A stretch of DNA of 40,423 nucleotides from Blautia luti (GTDB taxonomy: Bacteria > Bacillota > Clostridia > Lachnospirales > Lachnospiraceae): the NCBI RefSeq assembly GCF_013304735.1, contig NZ_JAAITI010000031.1, forward strand, positions 1 through 40,423, in the 5' to 3' direction. A model generated the notes under the pieces. That model searched no databases. It was not told the origin of the DNA and saw nothing but the letters and a program-made list of their open reading frames with translations. The position numbers were made by a program, and so were the translations under genes. Position 1 is the first letter of the stretch; each line of letters begins with the position of its first letter. Below are positions 17,255 to 25,286 of the stretch, in pieces.

Positions 17255-17479
17255 TCACGCTACCGCAAACTTCTGAAGGAAACGGTTGAACTCGTGATCT
17301 TCTCCATGACAGGTTACAGTAAGAACCCTGGTCAGATCCATGCTGAGGATCCCAAGAATAGATTTCGCATCAATAATAACTCTGTTATATGAAATATCTA
17401 CATCAAAGTCGCATTTGCTTGCAGCCTGTACAAACTCTTTCACATCTTCTGTTGCATTTAACCTGATTTTCTGAGACAT
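17255..17479 (-). CDS. HPr-like phosphocarrier-fold protein lacking the active-site histidine
   Basis: A 74-residue protein of the HPr fold. The regulatory-serine region is conserved (AKSILGILSMDL, matching KSIMGVMSL around Ser46 of HPr). The segment that carries His15 in true HPr (GLHARPA) reads NATEDVKEFVQAA, without histidine. It therefore cannot relay phosphate in the sugar PTS but could still be phosphorylated on serine or bind partners, as Crh does in Bacillus. ATG 17479 was chosen because GAGG lies 9 nt before it; upstream in-frame ATGs have no spacing to a site. It has its own promoter (17580-17608) and terminator. Its position among nitrogen genes suggests, but does not show, a carbon-nitrogen signalling role. 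Confidence 0.85.
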   Translation of the reverse strand: MSQKIRLNATEDVKEFVQAASKCDFDVDISYNRVIIDAKSILGILSMDLTRVLTVTCHGEDHEFNRFLQKFAVA

Positions 17480-17579
17480 AAATTTCATCCTCTCTTCTCT
17501 CGGTCTTAAAAAGGCCGGCAAACTGGTGACGTCAGATCTCTATCGTACGCTTTCGTCACTTCTCATCTGGTTGTCCCAC

Positions 17580-17608
17580 ATTATGTCTCATGTTGTCGAA
17601 TTTGTCAA
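17580..17608 (-). promoter_or_regulatory. Promoter of the HPr-like gene
   Basis: On the minus strand TTGACA (17603-17608), a 17-bp spacer and CATAAT (17580-17585). The leader of roughly 90 nt contains a GTGACG...CGTCAC pairing, but no A1/G4 hexaloop hairpin followed by a terminator. Between here and purF (17609-17761) I see only AT-rich sequence and no clear purF terminator. Confidence 0.8.
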
Positions 17609-17761
17609 GTTGATGTTTTTTATCATTTTTAAAGGTTATCCTATAAAAACCAGAATTTTATATAACAAAATTGGGGGGTTACGCTTGTTTATTGTCTATT
17701 TTTCATATTTTAAATTTCAAAGTTACCAGCATTTACTGTGAGATTAATTCCACATAATCAT

Positions 17762-19156
17762 TTAATCCTGCTTGATTTCTTCCGGTATCTCCATGGGATA
17801 ATTGCCGTCAAAACATGCTTTGCAAAGCGGAAGTCCGCCTGCCATGCCTTCCAGATAGTCGATCTGCATGTAACCTAAAGAGTCTGCACCGATCATCTTA
17901 CGGATCTCCTCTGTGCTGTGCTGAGCAGCAATGAGCTGGTCATTAGACGGCACATCGGTACCGAAATAGCAGGGATGTAAAAATGGCGGGGAACTGATAC
18001 GTACATGGACTTCTTTTGCTCCAGCCTCTTTCAGCATATGAATCAGGTTTGCAATAGTAGTTCCGCGGACAATGGAGTCATCTACCAGAACGATTCTCTT
18101 ACCCTTCACTACAGATTCCAGAACGCTCAGCTTCAGATGAACACTGGACTCTCTTTCCTGCTGGGTCGGTTTGATAAAAGTTCTTCCAATGTAACTGTTT
18201 TTATAGAACGCAAAACCAAACGGGATTCCGGATTCCTCAGAATAACCTTTGGCTGCCGGAAGTCCGGATTCCGGTACACCGGTTACCAGATCTGCTTCTA
18301 CCGGATAGGATTTTGCGAGAGATTTTCCCCCACGGATTCTTGCATCATAGATCTTTACTCCATCCATGGTGCTGTCCAGTCTGGCAAAATAGATATATTC
18401 AAAGACACAATGGGCATGTTTTTTCTGAACGTCCAGTTTGCTGGATTTCAGGCCATCTTTGGTGATGGTGACGATCTCACCAGGCTCAATATCACGGATG
18501 AATTCTGCACCTACAGATGTGAGCGCACAGCTCTCGGACGCCAGAACATAGGCATTGTCTCTTTTTCCAAGACAAAGGGGTTTCAGTCCGTAAGGGTCAC
18601 GGGCACCGATCAGTTTCCGGGGACTCATGATCACAAGGGCATATCCTCCGCGAATCTTCTCTACGGTTTTATGTACGGCTTCTTCTACAGTAGCAGAATG
18701 CACGCGCTCCCTTGCGATATGGAACGCAATAACCTCAGAGTCGGTAGTTGTATGGAAGATCGCTCCGGTCTGGATCAGTTCCCATTTCAGGGCTTCTGTA
18801 TTGACCAGGTTTCCGTTATGTGCAAGTGCCAGACTTCCCTTGATATAAGAAAGTACCAGCGGCTGTGCATTCTCCGCAACAGATTCTCCGGTGGTGGAAT
18901 AGCGAACATGTCCGATTCCGATGTCACCATTCATATTATGTACAACATCTTTTCGCAAAACTTCGCTTACCAGTCCGAGATCTTTATGAAACTGTACGTT
19001 TCCTCTCTCTCCGTCCGTCCTTGAAACGGCCATTCCGCAGGACTCCTGTCCCCTGTGCTGCAGCGAGGTAAGACCATAATAAATAGATGGTGCAATATTT
19101 CCTCCATCCAGATCATAAATCCCGAATACGCCACATTCTTCCTTTACTCCTGACAT
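17762..19156 (-). CDS. purF: Amidophosphoribosyltransferase
   Basis: A 464-residue enzyme catalysing the first committed step of purine synthesis: PRPP plus glutamine to phosphoribosylamine. A short propeptide (MSGVKEE) precedes the N-terminal nucleophile C8 in CGVFGIYD of the class II glutaminase domain. The PRPP loop is VLVDDSIVRGTT. Four cysteines fit the 4Fe-4S ligands of the Bacillus-type enzyme: one in AHCVFEYIY, one in HPCYFGTD and two in CKACFDG. Start 19156 was chosen because GGAGG lies 5 nt before it; an upstream in-frame ATG would include that site in the coding sequence. It is monocistronic and divergent from glnN. No purine riboswitch is present in the short leader. Confidence 0.97.
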   Translation of the reverse strand: MSGVKEECGVFGIYDLDGGNIAPSIYYGLTSLQHRGQESCGMAVSRTDGERGNVQFHKDLGLVSEVLRKDVVHNMNGDIGIGHVRYSTTGESVAENAQPLVLSYIKGSLALAHNGNLVNTEALKWELIQTGAIFHTTTDSEVIAFHIARERVHSATVEEAVHKTVEKIRGGYALVIMSPRKLIGARDPYGLKPLCLGKRDNAYVLASESCALTSVGAEFIRDIEPGEIVTITKDGLKSSKLDVQKKHAHCVFEYIYFARLDSTMDGVKIYDARIRGGKSLAKSYPVEADLVTGVPESGLPAAKGYSEESGIPFGFAFYKNSYIGRTFIKPTQQERESSVHLKLSVLESVVKGKRIVLVDDSIVRGTTIANLIHMLKEAGAKEVHVRISSPPFLHPCYFGTDVPSNDQLIAAQHSTEEIRKMIGADSLGYMQIDYLEGMAGGLPLCKACFDGNYPMEIPEEIKQD

Positions 19157-19211
19157 ATTTCCCTCCATCTGTTTTTTCCATTGTCAAATTAATCATTAAC
19201 TATGATATCAG

Positions 19212-19239
19212 ATTATAATAAAAGGACAAGATTTGTCAA
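19212..19239 (-). promoter_or_regulatory. Promoter of purF
   Basis: On the minus strand TTGACA (19234-19239), a 16-bp spacer and TATAAT (19212-19217). The leader is about 50 nt, too short for a riboswitch. It lies back to back with the glnN promoter about 65 bp away. Confidence 0.87.
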
Positions 19240-19303
19240 CCCTGCCCATTTTCCGACACTCCCCTCTCCCGGGTCGATTTTTTAGATTTTTTCAAAAAAG
19301 CTC

Positions 19304-19331
19304 TTGACAATATTTTATTTTGGTGTATACT
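19304..19331 (+). promoter_or_regulatory. Promoter of glnN
   Basis: TTGACA (19304-19309), a 16-bp spacer and TATACT (19326-19331). Transcription would start near 19338, a few bases before the hexaloop hairpin at 19341. This divides the 330-bp purF/glnN intergenic region into two divergent promoter units. Confidence 0.85.
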
Positions 19332-19337
19332 GCATCA

Positions 19338-19389
19338 CATAAAGCAAAGGCGCTTTGGATACGACAAGTATCTGAAGCGCTTTTTTTGT
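19338..19389 (+). promoter_or_regulatory. glnN leader: A1/G4 hexaloop hairpin overlapping a terminator
   Basis: Hairpin AAAGC-AAAGGC-GCTTT (19341-19356), a perfect 5-bp stem with the same hexaloop as pyrG. The loop and 3' arm bases (AGGCGCTT) pair instead with AAGCGCTT at 19375-19382 to make a terminator with an inner GATAC/GTATC stem, followed by a run of T. The folds are mutually exclusive. GATAC-GACAA-GTATC could stand in for the second ANTAR hairpin, but its loop is five bases rather than six. Confidence 0.8.
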
Positions 19390-19486
19390 TTTTCCGGTCT
19401 GTTTTTCTTATAAGAGAAACAGGACGGTCCTTATAAGATAATTAAAAATTATAATGAATGAGTGAAATCGAAAGGAGTGTACCTAT

Positions 19487-21589
19487 ATGGCACAGAGTAT
19501 CCCGGAAATGTATGGCAGCCTTGTATTCAACGATAAAGTGATGCGTAGCAAACTGCCAAAGGACATGTACAAAGCATTAAAGAAAACAATTGAAAACGGA
19601 ACACATCTGGAACTGGATGTTGCAAATTCCGTAGCAGTTGCAATGAAAGAATGGGCTACTGAAAACGGTGCGACACATTACACACACTGGTTCCAGCCAA
19701 TGACAAACGTAACCGCCGAGAAACATGACAGTTTCATCTCCCCGACCGGCGACGGACAGGTGATCATGGATTTCTCCGGTAAAGAACTGGTAAAAGGTGA
19801 GCCGGATGCATCCAGCTTCCCGTCAGGCGGACTTCGTGCTACTTTCGAAGCAAGAGGATATACAGCATGGGATCCTACTTCACCGGCATTCATCAAAGAT
19901 AAAACTCTTTACATTCCTACCGCATTCTGTTCCTACAGCGGAGAGGCACTGGATAAGAAAACTCCTCTTCTCCGTTCCATGGATGTTCTGAATAAAGAAG
20001 CGGTTCGTATTCTTCACATCCTGGGAAACAAAGAGGTCCGTCACATCAATACAACGGTAGGACCTGAGCAGGAATACTTCCTGGTTGACAAAGATCTCTA
20101 TAAGAAGAGAAAAGACCTGATCTTCTGCGGACGTACACTTCTGGGAGCTTCCGCACCAAAAGGACAGGAAATGGAAGATCATTACTTCGGAGCCCTGAAA
20201 CCACGTGTTGCCGCTTACATGCACGAACTTGACGAAGAGCTCTGGAAACTTGGTATTCCGGCCAAAACAAAACATAATGAGGTTGCTCCTGCACAGCACG
20301 AGCTGGCTCCTGTATTTGATACCACAAACGTTGCAGTTGACCACAACCAGCTGACCATGGAGATCATGAAGAAAGTTGCCGACAAGCACAACATGGTTTG
20401 CCTCCTTCATGAGAAACCATTTGAGGGAATCAACGGAAGCGGTAAACACAACAACTGGTCCATGAGCACAGACACAGGTGTAAACCTTCTTGACCCTGGA
20501 AAAACACCGGCAGAGAATACACAGTTCCTGGTATTTTTGGTAGCTGTTATCAAAGCCGTTGACGATTACGCAGATCTTCTCCGTGTATCTGTTGCAAGTG
20601 CAGGAAACGATCACCGTCTTGGAGCAAACGAGGCACCGCCAGCAATCGTATCCATCTTCCTTGGAGATGAGCTGACAGATATCCTCAAATCCATTGAGAA
20701 TGATACCTTCTTTAACAACAAACATGCCGTACAGATGGATATCGGTGCAAAAGTACTTCCACACTTCACAAAAGATACCACCGACAGAAACCGTACTTCA
20801 CCGTTTGCATTCACCGGAAACAAATTCGAATTCCGTATGCTTGGTTCCGCAGCATCCGTTGCAAACCCGAACATCGTACTGAACACTGCTGTTGCAGAAG
20901 TTCTCTCCGAGTTCAGCGCAGCTCTTAAAGATGTTCCGGAAGAAGAGATGGAAAGCGCAGTACATGCACTTCTCAAGAAAACCATCGAAGATCATAAACG
21001 AATCATCTTCAACGGCAACGGTTATACAGACGAGTGGGTTGAGGAAGCTGAAAAACGCGGTCTCTACAACCTGAAGACAACTCCGGATGCTCTTCCTCAC
21101 TTCGTTGATGAGAAAAACATCGAGCTGTTCACAAAACATGGCATCTTTACAAAGGAAGAACTGTTCTCCCGTTATGAGATCTGGCTTGAGAACTATTACA
21201 AGACCATCAACATTGAGTCCAACACTCTGGCTGAGATGATCCAGAAGCAGGTAATTCCTTCCGTATTTACATATGTTGAAAAACTTGCTGACACTGCTGC
21301 TGTAAAGAAATCCGTAGTAGCTGATGTTTCTGTAGCAAGCGAAGCTGCTCTGATCTCCAAATTGAGCACACTTGCTGACACCATGACTAAAGATCTGGAG
21401 ACACTAAAAGCTGACACAGCAAAAGCTCTCGCCGCTTCCGACGATGTACTTGCCTGCGCAAAAGCTTATCAGGAAACTGTTCTTGAAGACATGGATACTT
21501 TAAGAAAATCTGCAGATGAGGCAGAAGCTCTGATCCCGGATGAGTTACTTCCATATCCGACATACGACGAGCTGTTATTCTCCATCTGA
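19487..21589 (+). CDS. glnN: Glutamine synthetase, type III
   Basis: A 700-residue GSIII, much longer than GSI and structurally distinct but catalysing the same ATP-dependent glutamine synthesis. GSIII signatures seen: GGLRATFEARGYTAWDP (about 114-130), GPEQEYFLVD, NEVAPAQHELAPVF, GSGKHNNWSM and NDHRLGANEAPPAIVSIFLGD. The C-terminal roughly 100 residues are helical, as usual for the family. AAAGGAG lies 8-9 nt before the ATG. A separate promoter and attenuator leader precede it. Having GSI and GSIII in one locus under the same leader design suggests that they are deployed together in ammonium limitation. Confidence 0.97.
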   Translation: MAQSIPEMYGSLVFNDKVMRSKLPKDMYKALKKTIENGTHLELDVANSVAVAMKEWATENGATHYTHWFQPMTNVTAEKHDSFISPTGDGQVIMDFSGKELVKGEPDASSFPSGGLRATFEARGYTAWDPTSPAFIKDKTLYIPTAFCSYSGEALDKKTPLLRSMDVLNKEAVRILHILGNKEVRHINTTVGPEQEYFLVDKDLYKKRKDLIFCGRTLLGASAPKGQEMEDHYFGALKPRVAAYMHELDEELWKLGIPAKTKHNEVAPAQHELAPVFDTTNVAVDHNQLTMEIMKKVADKHNMVCLLHEKPFEGINGSGKHNNWSMSTDTGVNLLDPGKTPAENTQFLVFLVAVIKAVDDYADLLRVSVASAGNDHRLGANEAPPAIVSIFLGDELTDILKSIENDTFFNNKHAVQMDIGAKVLPHFTKDTTDRNRTSPFAFTGNKFEFRMLGSAASVANPNIVLNTAVAEVLSEFSAALKDVPEEEMESAVHALLKKTIEDHKRIIFNGNGYTDEWVEEAEKRGLYNLKTTPDALPHFVDEKNIELFTKHGIFTKEELFSRYEIWLENYYKTINIESNTLAEMIQKQVIPSVFTYVEKLADTAAVKKSVVADVSVASEAALISKLSTLADTMTKDLETLKADTAKALAASDDVLACAKAYQETVLEDMDTLRKSADEAEALIPDELLPYPTYDELLFSI

Positions 21590-21623
21590 TACTTGATCAG
21601 ATAAACAATTTCATACAGTAAAT

Positions 21624-21708
21624 ACAGGGGATATCCCTTATGAACTCTACTTCATAATTCATTATCGATTTCCTCATCCATTAATCACACGATACAGATA
21701 TCCCCTGT
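21624..21708 (+). terminator. Long stem between glnN and amt; possible glnN terminator
   Basis: Perfect 12-bp arms ACAGGGGATATC (21624-21635) and GATATCCCCTGT (21697-21708) around a 61-nt interior. Pairing extends outward GTAAA/TTTAC across a single bulged T. The right arm is followed only by TTTTAC, so as a terminator it would be modest. The left arm contains a 10-bp palindrome GGGATATCCC. Twin operator sites for a looping repressor are an alternative reading. Confidence 0.5.
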
Positions 21709-21727
21709 TTTACATATATTAATTTTG

Positions 21728-21772
21728 TTTCGTAAAGGCGCGGAAGGGAATTTCCTCTCTCCCGCGCTTTTT
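21728..21772 (+). promoter_or_regulatory. amt leader: A1/G4 hexaloop hairpin overlapping a terminator
   Basis: TTTCGT-AAAGGC-GCGGAA (21728-21745) forms a 6-bp stem (two G-U pairs) with hexaloop AAAGGC. The same bases (AAAGGCGCGG) pair with CCGCGCTTT at 21762-21770 to give a terminator ending in TTTTT. This is the weakest of the four leaders because of the wobble pairs. No convincing promoter was found: TATATT at 21715-21720 has no good -35, so expression may depend on an activator or on read-through from glnN. Confidence 0.7.
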
Positions 21773-21886
21773 CGTTATACTGATACTGGATAAATTCTAT
21801 CTGTTTTATGATCCGGTATTGTAAAAATCCTTCCTGTATATGCCTTATATAATAGGAAGAAAAAAATTGGGAAAGGGAGTGTTACT

Positions 21887-23611
21887 ATGTATTCTTCAGT
21901 AAACACAATCTGGGTCCTCGTCGGTGCGGCACTGGTCTTCTTCATGCAGGCCGGATTCGCAATGGTCGAAACAGGATTCACAAGAGCAAAAAACGCAGGT
22001 AACATCATTATGAAAAACCTGATGGACTTCTGTATCGGTACCCCGGTCTTCTGGCTGGTTGGTTTCGGTATCATGTTCGGTGCAGGAAACGGGTTCTTCG
22101 GTAAGATCGGAGGAATCGCCTCAGAGGCAAACTATGGAAATGCAATGCTTCCGGATGGCGTTCCTTTCTGGGCATTCCTCATCTTCCAGACTGTATTCTG
22201 TGCTACCTCTGCTACCATCGTCTCCGGTGCCATGGCAGAACGTACCAAGTTCATCTCCTACTGTATCTACAGTCTTCTGATCAGTCTTGTTGTTTATCCG
22301 GTATCCGGTCACTGGATCTGGGGCGGCGGCTTTATCAGCCAGATGGGATTTCATGATTTCGCAGGTTCCTGTGCCGTTCATATGGTCGGTGGTGTTGCCG
22401 CGCTGATCGGTGCCATCATACTTGGACCTCGTATCGGAAAGTATTCCAAATCCGGTAAATCCAGAGCCATTCCTGGCCACAACCTTACTGTCGGCGCACT
22501 TGGTGTATTTATCCTCTGGTTCTGCTGGTTCGGTTTCAACGGTGCATCTACCGTCAGCATGGAAGGCGATGCCATCGTAAGCGCAGGAAAAATCTTCGTG
22601 ACAACCAACCTTGCTGCTGCTGTTGCAACTGTAACCGTTATGCTGATCACATGGATCCGCTACAAAAAACCAGATGTTTCCATGTCCCTCAATGGTTCCC
22701 TTGCAGGACTGGTAGCGATCACAGCAGGCTGCGATACCGTATCTCCTACCTCTGCAGCTATCATCGGAATCATTTCCGGATTTATCGTAGTATTTGGTAT
22801 TGAGTTTATTGACAAATTTCTCAAAATTGATGACCCGGTTGGTGCTGTCGGTGTACATGGCCTTAACGGTGCTTTCGGAACACTGGCTGTAGGACTTTTC
22901 TCAGACGGTGCAGGTACAGAATGGAAAGGACTTCTCACAGGCGGCGGTTTCCACGGCTTCGGTGTTCAGTTCATCGGTATGGCAATCACCATCGCATGGG
23001 TAGCTGTTACAATGACAATTATCTTCCAGGTGATCAAACACACCATCGGCCTTCGTGTTTCCGCTGAGGAAGAGATCGCAGGTCTGGATATGAAAGAGCA
23101 CGGTCTTGCAAGTGCATACGACGGATTCTTTGTACAGGATACCATGACAAAAGCTCCGGCTCCGATGGGAACTTCCGTGAAAGATCCGGTTATCAAACAC
23201 GCACCTTCTGCTCCTGCTGAATCTGTTCCTGAGATTCCTGCTGACGGCGTACACAAACTGACAAAAGTTGTTATCATCACACGTCAGAACAAGCTGGACG
23301 AATTTATGCAGGCCATGAACGAGATCGGGGTAACTGGTATCACAATTACAAACGTTATGGGATGTGGTGTTCAGAAAGGTGCTCCAACCTACTATCGTGG
23401 TGTTGAAGTTGACATGAACCTCCGCCCGAAGGTTAAGATCGAGATCGTTGTAAGCCTTGTACCGGTTCAGAAAGTTATTGACACTGCAAAAGCAGTTCTT
23501 CATACCGGCCAGATCGGTGATGGTAAAGTCTTCGTTTACGACATCGAAAACGTTGTCAAGATCCGTACCGGCGAGGAAGGCTTCCTGGCTCTGCAGGATA
23601 CAGACGCATGA
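21887..23611 (+). CDS. amtB: Ammonium transporter fused to a C-terminal PII (GlnK-like) domain
   Basis: A 574-residue fusion. Residues 1-415 are an Amt/MEP channel with eleven expected membrane spans and the pore twin histidines H165 (AVHMVGG) and H324 (GVHGLNG). The segment GLDMKEHGLASAYDGF is the cytosolic tail that normally contacts GlnK. A Pro/Ala-rich linker (about 420-455) leads to a complete PII domain (456-570): KVVIITRQNKLDEF, T-loop CGVQKGAPTYYRGVEV with Y503 at the position of Tyr51, TGQIGDGKVFV and IRTGE for ATP. PII normally blocks the Amt pore according to ATP/ADP and 2-oxoglutarate. Here the regulator is tethered to its channel. It is the only gene downstream of glnN before a strong terminator. 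Confidence 0.96.
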   Translation: MYSSVNTIWVLVGAALVFFMQAGFAMVETGFTRAKNAGNIIMKNLMDFCIGTPVFWLVGFGIMFGAGNGFFGKIGGIASEANYGNAMLPDGVPFWAFLIFQTVFCATSATIVSGAMAERTKFISYCIYSLLISLVVYPVSGHWIWGGGFISQMGFHDFAGSCAVHMVGGVAALIGAIILGPRIGKYSKSGKSRAIPGHNLTVGALGVFILWFCWFGFNGASTVSMEGDAIVSAGKIFVTTNLAAAVATVTVMLITWIRYKKPDVSMSLNGSLAGLVAITAGCDTVSPTSAAIIGIISGFIVVFGIEFIDKFLKIDDPVGAVGVHGLNGAFGTLAVGLFSDGAGTEWKGLLTGGGFHGFGVQFIGMAITIAWVAVTMTIIFQVIKHTIGLRVSAEEEIAGLDMKEHGLASAYDGFFVQDTMTKAPAPMGTSVKDPVIKHAPSAPAESVPEIPADGVHKLTKVVIITRQNKLDEFMQAMNEIGVTGITITNVMGCGVQKGAPTYYRGVEVDMNLRPKVKIEIVVSLVPVQKVIDTAKAVLHTGQIGDGKVFVYDIENVVKIRTGEEGFLALQDTDA

Positions 23612-23670
23612 TCTTTTTATAAGAAAAACATATAAAATCTTTCTACGCAATATAAACCAAATGAAAGCCA

Positions 23671-23714
23671 GAAAAGATCCGGAACATTATCTTTCAAATG
23701 TTCCGGATCTTTTC
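23671..23714. terminator. Bidirectional terminator between amt-PII and the TRIC gene
   Basis: A perfect 18-bp stem (GAAAAGATCC... pairing with ...GGATCTTTTC) with an 8-nt loop. T-runs lie on both sides, serving the two convergent genes. Confidence 0.92.
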
Positions 23715-23728
23715 CTGTATTACTACTC

Positions 23729-24379
23729 TTATTCTCTCCGAAGCCTCGGCAGGTTCCACCGGTAATGAGCCGCCAGATACCGGATCAGTATCACCACCAC
23801 AGTTCCGATCACCATAGCAGGGACGCCTCCCCACAGACGGTATACCCACACGCAGGCAATGGCTCCTACAATGGACGCGCAAGCATAAATATGACGCACA
23901 AAAATATACGGCGGCACGCCTGCCATCATATCACGGATCAGTCCGCCGCCAACGCCTGTAACCGTTCCAAGGAATACAAGAAAAAACGTCCTTCCCATAT
24001 ATCCTTCCGTGATCCCTTTATCCACTCCCATAACTGTAAACACACCCAGGCCCACGGAGTCCATCACCAGCATTATCTTATCATAGACCAGCCGGTTCTC
24101 TCCTTCCAGCAGTTCCTGTTTCCAGTACATTATGGCGAACACAATACAGGATGTCACCGTTGCCACAATGGTATATATGGGATTCTGAAACATCCCCGGC
24201 GGCACGATTCCCAGAATGATATCTCTGGTCGCTCCACCTCCCACGGCTGTCACCACGCCCAGAACACAGATCCCAAAAATATCCATTCCTCTCTGCACTC
24301 CTACCATTGCTCCGGAAGCAGCGAATGCAATCGTTCCCGCCATTTCCAGAATAAATGTAAATAAACTCTGATAATCCAT
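23729..24379 (-). CDS. TRIC/UPF0126 family membrane protein (putative cation channel)
   Basis: A 216-residue integral membrane protein with about seven hydrophobic helices arranged as two related halves. Each half carries the family glycine motif: GGGATRDIILG and GVGGGLIRDMMAG. Relatives are trimeric cation channels (prokaryotic TRIC), and older annotations call them YicG or UPF0126. The natural ligand in bacteria is unsettled. I chose ATG 24379 because GGAGGGG lies just upstream. The longer frame would add a hydrophilic 30-residue extension with no ribosome site. It is convergent with amt-PII and shares its terminator. Confidence 0.9.
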   Translation of the reverse strand: MDYQSLFTFILEMAGTIAFAASGAMVGVQRGMDIFGICVLGVVTAVGGGATRDIILGIVPPGMFQNPIYTIVATVTSCIVFAIMYWKQELLEGENRLVYDKIMLVMDSVGLGVFTVMGVDKGITEGYMGRTFFLVFLGTVTGVGGGLIRDMMAGVPPYIFVRHIYACASIVGAIACVWVYRLWGGVPAMVIGTVVVILIRYLAAHYRWNLPRLRRE

Positions 24380-24468
24380 TTCCCCTCCATACATATCCGG
24401 CTGCTGTTCTTTCTCGTCCCATATTTGCAGCCTGTTTTCCCCCACCTGTGCATTTTTTACAGGGTGCA

Positions 24469-24500
24469 AGAAGGAACCCTGTTCACACAGGATTCCTTCT
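24469..24500 (-). terminator. Inverted repeat after niaR
   Basis: AGAAGGAA-c-CCTG pairs with CAGG-a-TTCCTTCT (12 bp, one mismatch, 6-nt loop). On the minus strand the 3' flank is TTGCACCC, so the U-run is poor. On the plus strand the flank is T-rich, but no gene lies upstream. It is probably the niaR 3' end structure. Confidence 0.5.
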
Positions 24501-24579
24501 CTTATCTTTCATTTCACTTTTTCTATTCTAACAGAATTTCCCTATTCTGTACATCTTTTCTTTTTGTATCCGATTTCTA

Positions 24580-25092
24580 TTATTCTGCTTCGATCAGAAA
24601 GCCTCGTCTTTTCAGCATATCCTGGATCATGTCCAGAATTTCCTCTGATTCTGCCTCTACTTTATGGTAATGGTAATCTGATGTGATATTCTTCAGAGGA
24701 CTGGATTTTCCGTTTCGAATGTCCTCCATAAAATTCTCCACCTGGCGCCTGGAACCGATATTCAATTCTGCCTCGATGTGTCCGTAAACTCTGTGATTGA
24801 CCATTACGTTGATCACTTTTCCGCCAAGATCCACAATTCCGCAGAGTTCATTCTCCAGATCCGCATCTGTATGATGCACCTTAAAGATCCGGCTCACTGT
24901 ATGCGGGGCGTTGAGGATATATCCCCGGTTGGTGGAGATCACATTATTCCCCTCTGCACGTATCAGTGCAATATCCTGCACGATCACCTGTCTACTGACC
25001 TGAAATGTTTTGGCCAGAGCGCTTCCCGAGACCGGCCGGTCACTGTTTTTAATTTGATCCATGATCGCTGTCCTGCGTTCTGAACCAGTCAT
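24580..25092 (-). CDS. niaR: Niacin-responsive transcriptional repressor NiaR
   Basis: A 170-residue DNA-binding regulator. An N-terminal winged helix-turn-helix of the HTH_11 type (ERRTAIMDQIKNSDRPVSGSALAKTFQVSRQVIVQDIALIRAEG, about 5-48) is followed by a 3H domain (about 75-165) with conserved histidines in FKVHHTD, YGHIEAE and YHYHKVEA that bind a metal ion. NiaR proteins repress NAD synthesis and niacin uptake genes when nicotinic acid is plentiful. Here it follows nadABC in the same direction after 194 bp, and a candidate operator overlaps the nadA promoter (28442-28461). Confidence 0.93.
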   Translation of the reverse strand: MTGSERRTAIMDQIKNSDRPVSGSALAKTFQVSRQVIVQDIALIRAEGNNVISTNRGYILNAPHTVSRIFKVHHTDADLENELCGIVDLGGKVINVMVNHRVYGHIEAELNIGSRRQVENFMEDIRNGKSSPLKNITSDYHYHKVEAESEEILDMIQDMLKRRGFLIEAE

Positions 25093-25286
25093 TTAAGCTT
25101 CCCCTTTCCTGGCTGTGCCTGTACTTTTGGTCCTGATATCTGTTTTCCTCATTCCTGCGATATCCCCCACCCGTTTCAGATACTGTCAATTATGTTTCTG
25201 TGTTCGGCACAATACGTACTTCTGTTTTTCTGATGTTCCGGGTATTTCTGTCACAGCACTCGGTATTCTGTAAAATTCCGTGATCT

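Noticed and set aside
17486..17573. A fifth ANTAR-type leader before the HPr-like gene
   Set aside because: The GTGACG...CGTCAC pairing has no A1/G4 hexaloop and no terminator follows it.
19157..19239. Purine riboswitch before purF
   Set aside because: The leader is about 50 nt and has no three-way junction or terminator.
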